DNA of 17,167 nucleotides from the NCBI GenBank assembly GCA_900757465.1, contig CAAENY010000140.1:1-17167 (forward strand), read 5' to 3'. Shown in pieces: positions 14,228-17,167 of this stretch. The notes beneath the pieces were generated by a model that was not told the origin of the DNA, ran no database searches, and worked only from the letters and a program-made list of their open reading frames with translations. The translations under genes and the position numbers were made by a program. The number at the start of each line of letters is the position of its first letter. Position 1 is the first letter of the stretch. The DNA is from an uncultured Collinsella sp. (GTDB taxonomy: Bacteria; Actinomycetota; Coriobacteriia; Coriobacteriales; Coriobacteriaceae).

Positions 14228-14264
14228 AACCACCACAAAGGTGCCTGTCCCCTTTGTGGTGGTT
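14228..14264 (-). repeat. GGGACAGG-family palindrome overlapping the lgt stop codon
   Basis: On the minus strand AACCACCACAAAG, GGGACAGGCAC, CTTTGTGGTGGTT: a perfect 13-bp stem whose first AA belongs to the lgt TAA (14263-14265). No T-tract follows. It may act as a transcript end or mRNA-stabilising hairpin for lgt. Confidence 0.88.
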
Positions 14265-15084
14265 AGGCGTCGAGGTAGATGCGCTGGGGACGGTTGCGGC
14301 GACGAGCAAAGATGACGAGCGCCAGGCCCGCAATCACGAGTGGCAGACTCAGCAGCTGACCCATGGTGATGACGCCGCCCAGCAGATAGCCCAGCTGCGC
14401 ATCGGGCACACGCACAAACTCAATGAGGAAGCGGACGATGCCGTAACCCATCACAAACACGCCCATAAACGTGCCTTGGGGCAGTAGCGGCTTTTTGCGG
14501 CTGAGCACCTGCAAAATACAGAAGAGCACGATGCCCTCAAGAAATGCCTCGTAGAGTTGGGAGGGATGACGCGGTATCTCGCCCGCGGTGCCGCCAAAGA
14601 CCACGCCCCATGACAGATCGGTCGGCTTGCCCCACAGCTCACCGTTCACGAAGTTGGCGCAACGTCCCAGGCACAGCGCCAGCGGAGCACCGATAACTGC
14701 AAGGTCGGCAATGGTCCATGCGTCGAGCTTATACATGCGGCACACGATGATGCCGCCCAAGATGCCGCCGACCAGGCCGCCGTGGAAGCTCATGCCGCCC
14801 TCGTTGGTGGCAAAGATTTCGAGCGGGTGGGTCCAATAGTAGCCATCGCCGTAAAAGACGACGTAAAACAGGCGCGCGCCGATGATGAGGCCAAAGACCG
14901 CGCCGACCACGACACTCGTCAGGTCGTCAATCGTGATGCTAAAGCCCCAGCGACGCTGCGTGCGGTACATGACGACCGCCGTGAGCAGGGCGCCGACCAC
15001 ATAGGCCAGACCATACCAGTAAATCGTGATGGGCCCCGCCGAAATCGCGACGGGATCAAGCATATGGTAGAAGTCGTTGAGCAT
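14263..15084 (-). CDS. lgt: Prolipoprotein diacylglyceryl transferase
   Basis: Membrane enzyme that transfers diacylglycerol from phosphatidylglycerol to the lipobox Cys of prolipoproteins, the first step of lipoprotein maturation. 273 residues, seven expected membrane segments. Motifs: ITIYWYGLAY (20-29), GARLFYV (69-75), EGGMSFHGGLVGG (95-107, with H101), GRCANFVNGELWG (140-152, family GRxGNFxNGE) and PRHPSQLYEA (171-180). The second Gly of GRxGN is Ala (A143), next to C142; otherwise the active-site residues look complete. ATG 15084 is chosen over 15144 because GGAGGG lies 5 nt upstream and MLNDFYHMLDP matches family starts. Upstream lies nifU, 110 bp away, with only weak hairpins between. 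Confidence 0.97.
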   Translation of the reverse strand: MLNDFYHMLDPVAISAGPITIYWYGLAYVVGALLTAVVMYRTQRRWGFSITIDDLTSVVVGAVFGLIIGARLFYVVFYGDGYYWTHPLEIFATNEGGMSFHGGLVGGILGGIIVCRMYKLDAWTIADLAVIGAPLALCLGRCANFVNGELWGKPTDLSWGVVFGGTAGEIPRHPSQLYEAFLEGIVLFCILQVLSRKKPLLPQGTFMGVFVMGYGIVRFLIEFVRVPDAQLGYLLGGVITMGQLLSLPLVIAGLALVIFARRRNRPQRIYLDA

Positions 15085-15193
15085 GTCGACCCTCCTACTC
15101 CCTACATACAAATTCGGCCGCGGGCCTTGCGCTCGCAGCCGCATATTTGGGCGTAACGTCTATGCGGAGTATGCCGTCCGCAGCTTTCGCATC

Positions 15194-15472
15194 TTAGAAC
15201 GGCGCGTACTCGTCGTACAGGTCGTCGGTCTCGCCGGAGGCATTAACCTGCTCGACACGGGTAACGCCGGGCACATGCTCCTTGAGGATACGCTCGATAC
15301 CCATGGACAGGGTCAGCGCGCTCATAGGGCAGCCGGCGCAGGCACCCTGCAGCTCCAGTTTGACGACGCCCTCGTCGTCAACACCCACATACTCCATATC
15401 GCCGCCGTCAGCCTGCAGGTTGGGGCGGATCTCCTCAAGAACCTTCTTAAGCAGCTCTTCGTTAACAGCCAC
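15194..15472 (-). CDS. NifU C-terminal domain (Nfu-type) Fe-S protein
   Basis: Small Fe-S carrier/scaffold of the Nfu type: 92 residues, only the NifU C-terminal domain. The cluster-binding CxxC is GACAGCPMS (C45, C48), preceded by RPNLQADGGDMEYVGVDDEG. It probably helps deliver clusters to apo-proteins in the cytoplasm. The last 15 residues (ASGETDDLYDEYAPF) form an acidic tail. Start is GTG at 15472, with AAGGAG 5 nt upstream. A perfect 16-bp GC palindrome sits just before the SD. Whether it shares a transcript with lgt is unclear. Confidence 0.93.
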   Translation of the reverse strand: MAVNEELLKKVLEEIRPNLQADGGDMEYVGVDDEGVVKLELQGACAGCPMSALTLSMGIERILKEHVPGVTRVEQVNASGETDDLYDEYAPF

Positions 15473-15494
15473 AGGGGCTCCTTTCTCACAATTA

Positions 15495-15510
15495 CGCGGG
15501 CGCGCCCGCG
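15495..15510. promoter_or_regulatory. Perfect 16-bp GC palindrome before nifU
   Basis: cgcgggcg|cgcccgcg reads the same on both strands with no spacer, 22 bp upstream of the nifU start. With no loop it makes a poor RNA hairpin and fits better as a protein-binding site near the start of transcription, or it is a chance GC palindrome. No regulator can be named. Confidence 0.4.
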
Positions 15511-15581
15511 GACAGAAGCTATGTTACTACAGCCGTGTACCCGCTCACGAGCCGTCCATGCGCGCAGACGCGACTTTCACG

Positions 15582-15616
15582 AGCAGTCAATTTGGGACGG
15601 GGCTCTTTTAGCTGCT
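15582..15616 (+). repeat. Possible degenerate GGGAC-family element
   Basis: AGCAG ... TTTGGGACGGGG ... CTGCT: a 5-bp stem with mismatched inner part around GGGACGGGG (15594-15602). It lies 35-65 nt beyond the stop of the dCMP-deaminase gene but faces the opposite way to the clear copies. Another GGGACGGGG ends the window (17159-17167), too close to the edge to judge. Confidence 0.3.
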
Positions 15617-15649
15617 TTTGCCGGCGCCCGACGCTAACACAGGCTGCTG

Positions 15650-16174
15650 CTACTGCTGAGCCTGTTCCCCAGTGCCAATGTGTACATCGACGATAACTTG
15701 GCGGTAGCTGATGCCACAGGAGTCGAGGATGCGGCGGCTGATGCGTCCATCATCGGTGTCGGCATACTTATTGTCCAGGTAGACGACCTCGCCCACGCCC
15801 ACCTGCGCCAGGATCTTGGCGCAGTCGTGGCACGGGAACAGCGTGACATAGACCGTGGAACCCTCAAGGTCTTTGAGCGAGCCACGGTAGTTGAGCACGG
15901 CGTTGGCCTCGGCATGCACCACGTAGTTGTGCTTATCCTGCAACGGGTCGTCGCTCGTGCCCCACGGGAAAAAGTCGTCGTTGAGTGCCGAGGGCGTACC
16001 GTTGTAGCCCACCGAAAGGATGCGGTGGTTGGTGTTGGCGATGCACGCGCCCACCTGCGTGTTGGGGTCCTTACTGCGGCGCTGCGCGGCGATGGCCACG
16101 CTCATAAAGAACTCATCCCAGCTAATAACGTCGCGGCGCTTGCCCGACGCGGTTTGATGAAGATCGTCCGACAT
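15650..16174 (-). CDS. dCMP deaminase / ComEB family deaminase
   Basis: Zinc-dependent cytidine-deaminase fold enzyme, most likely converting dCMP to dUMP for thymidylate synthesis. 174 residues. Zinc and proton-transfer motifs are HAEANAVLN (H87, E89) and PCHDCAK (C115, C118). SVGYNGTPSALND (54-66) and the SKDPNTQVGACI segment (34-45) are typical of this branch. ATG 16174 is chosen because GGAGGTG lies about 7 nt upstream; the frame remains open to 16255 but runs into the coaX end. Downstream of coaX with an 84-bp gap, so possibly co-transcribed. ComEB is the competence-locus name for the same family; there are no comE neighbours here. Confidence 0.93.
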   Translation of the reverse strand: MSDDLHQTASGKRRDVISWDEFFMSVAIAAQRRSKDPNTQVGACIANTNHRILSVGYNGTPSALNDDFFPWGTSDDPLQDKHNYVVHAEANAVLNYRGSLKDLEGSTVYVTLFPCHDCAKILAQVGVGEVVYLDNKYADTDDGRISRRILDSCGISYRQVIVDVHIGTGEQAQQ

Positions 16175-16257
16175 GGCAGACACCTCCGAAATCGCAATAG
16201 TTTGACCCATTGTAGCAGGTGGAAGGTGGAGACGTTTTTGTCCCATCGCCCCCATCG

Positions 16258-17109
16258 CTACGCGCGGCGGGGCTTTTGGTTGATGTGGTAGAGCTCGGCG
16301 AGACCCCGCAGCGTCAGCGCATCATCGACCGTCAGGCTATGGCCGACCAGCGCCGCAAGCGCCTCGGCATCGTCGCCGGTAATGACGATGGGCACATCGC
16401 TCTCCCCCGCGGCCTTGGTCGCGCGCATCTCGGCAAGCACCATGTCGAGCATGCCGTCGATGCGGGCAACCTCGCCCAAGACCACGCCCGAGCGCATGGC
16501 CTCACGCGTGTTGCGGCCGATGACGTGCGTTGGCGCCGAGGGCTCAACCTGGGGTAGGCGCGCTGCTGCCGCCGAAAGCGAGCGGGCGCCGAGGGCCAAG
16601 CCTGGCGCGATAACGCCGCCGACAAAGGTGCCGCGCGCGTCGATGACCTCGATATTGGTCGTGGTGCCTAGGTCGATCACAATGCACGGCGAGCCGTAGA
16701 CGGCGCGGGCCGCCACGGCATCGGCGATGCGGTCGGGGCCGATCTCGGCCGGATCGTCGTAGTGCACGGGCATGCCGGTCTTAAGTCCCGGCCCCACCGT
16801 GAGCACGCGCCCCGTGCAGGTACGGGAAAGTGCCGCCTTCCACGGGCGCTCGAGCGCCGGGACCACGCAGCTCAGCACAGCAGCCGCGGGCGCAAGCGCA
16901 CCCGGCATACCCGCATCGGCCGCCAGTGCGGCCATGACCTGCACGAGACGCATGCGCGCCTCGTCTGCTGTGATGCTCGACGGTGTGGTGATCTCGCACG
17001 TCGCAAGCGGACATTCCTGCGCCGCGGCCGAATCCTCGGCAAACAGGCCAAAGCGAATGAACGTGTTGCCCACGTCGACCGTCAATATATATGCGCACCC
17101 ATTAAGCAT
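16258..17109 (-). CDS. coaX: Type III pantothenate kinase
   Basis: Phosphorylates pantothenate, the first step of coenzyme A synthesis; the type III enzyme belongs to the ASKHA fold and is not inhibited by CoA. 283 residues, slightly longer than the usual 250-260. Motifs: DVGNT (12-16, phosphate binding), GPDRIADAVAA (124-134), DLGTTTNIEVID (146-157, family DFGTATT) and GGVIAPGL, then NTREAMRSGVVLG. The Phe-to-Leu and Ala-to-Thr differences in the second phosphate motif are conservative. SD AAGGAG lies 8 nt before ATG 17109. On the minus strand a TATACT (complement of 17137-17142) may be the -10; no clear -35 is visible before the window ends. Confidence 0.95.
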   Translation of the reverse strand: MLNGCAYILTVDVGNTFIRFGLFAEDSAAAQECPLATCEITTPSSITADEARMRLVQVMAALAADAGMPGALAPAAAVLSCVVPALERPWKAALSRTCTGRVLTVGPGLKTGMPVHYDDPAEIGPDRIADAVAARAVYGSPCIVIDLGTTTNIEVIDARGTFVGGVIAPGLALGARSLSAAAARLPQVEPSAPTHVIGRNTREAMRSGVVLGEVARIDGMLDMVLAEMRATKAAGESDVPIVITGDDAEALAALVGHSLTVDDALTLRGLAELYHINQKPRRA

Positions 17110-17167
17110 CGTCGGCGCTCCTTTCGTCTGCCCAGCAGTATATCCCGATGATTATTCTGGGACGGGG

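Noticed and set aside
1..17167. CRISPR array, prophage or insertion sequence
   Set aside because: No regularly spaced direct repeats, and no integrase, transposase or phage genes in any frame.

Overview
The window is about 17 kb of GC-rich chromosome from a Gram-positive actinobacterium. Gene content, protein style and repeats suggest a gut Coriobacteriia of the Collinsella type. This placement rests on recognition only; no search was possible. I see no phage, integrase, transposase, CRISPR array, rRNA or tRNA. Thirteen protein genes are supported. All are on the minus strand except the M20 peptidase.

Layout. (1) 1-3228: a groES-groEL chaperonin operon with a long near-palindromic hairpin on each side (110-253 and 2436-2663), then about 560 bp with no credible gene. 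(2) 3229-6585: a divergent pair of metal-dependent hydrolases, an Amidohydro_3/YtcJ-like amidohydrolase and an M20D amidase/peptidase, sharing a short promoter region. (3) 6593-9261: two membrane proteins of unclear role, a zinc-ribbon protein with a Glu/Pro tail and a YitT-family protein. (4) 9278-10792: the envelope-stress operon amaP - DUF2273 - asp23, with translational coupling between the first two genes. (5) 10845-11765: yebC with its terminator. (6) 11896-15084: a large polytopic DUF6020-like membrane protein and lgt (prolipoprotein diacylglyceryl transferase). (7) 15194-17109: a NifU-domain Fe-S protein, a dCMP-deaminase/ComEB protein and coaX (type III pantothenate kinase).

The genes are mostly housekeeping: protein folding, envelope maintenance, lipoprotein maturation, Fe-S delivery, and pyrimidine and CoA supply. 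The unusual content is between the genes. A family of short palindromes has variable, compensating stems around a conserved GGGACAGG-like core. Four copies sit on or within about 15 nt of the stop codons of four minus-strand genes, all oriented the same way relative to the gene, and a fifth lies in the DUF6020 leader. In addition, the two long hairpins bracketing groESL have different stems but share short motifs in their internal loops. Both sets look like repeated, structure-conserved elements and are the best candidates here for something undescribed.
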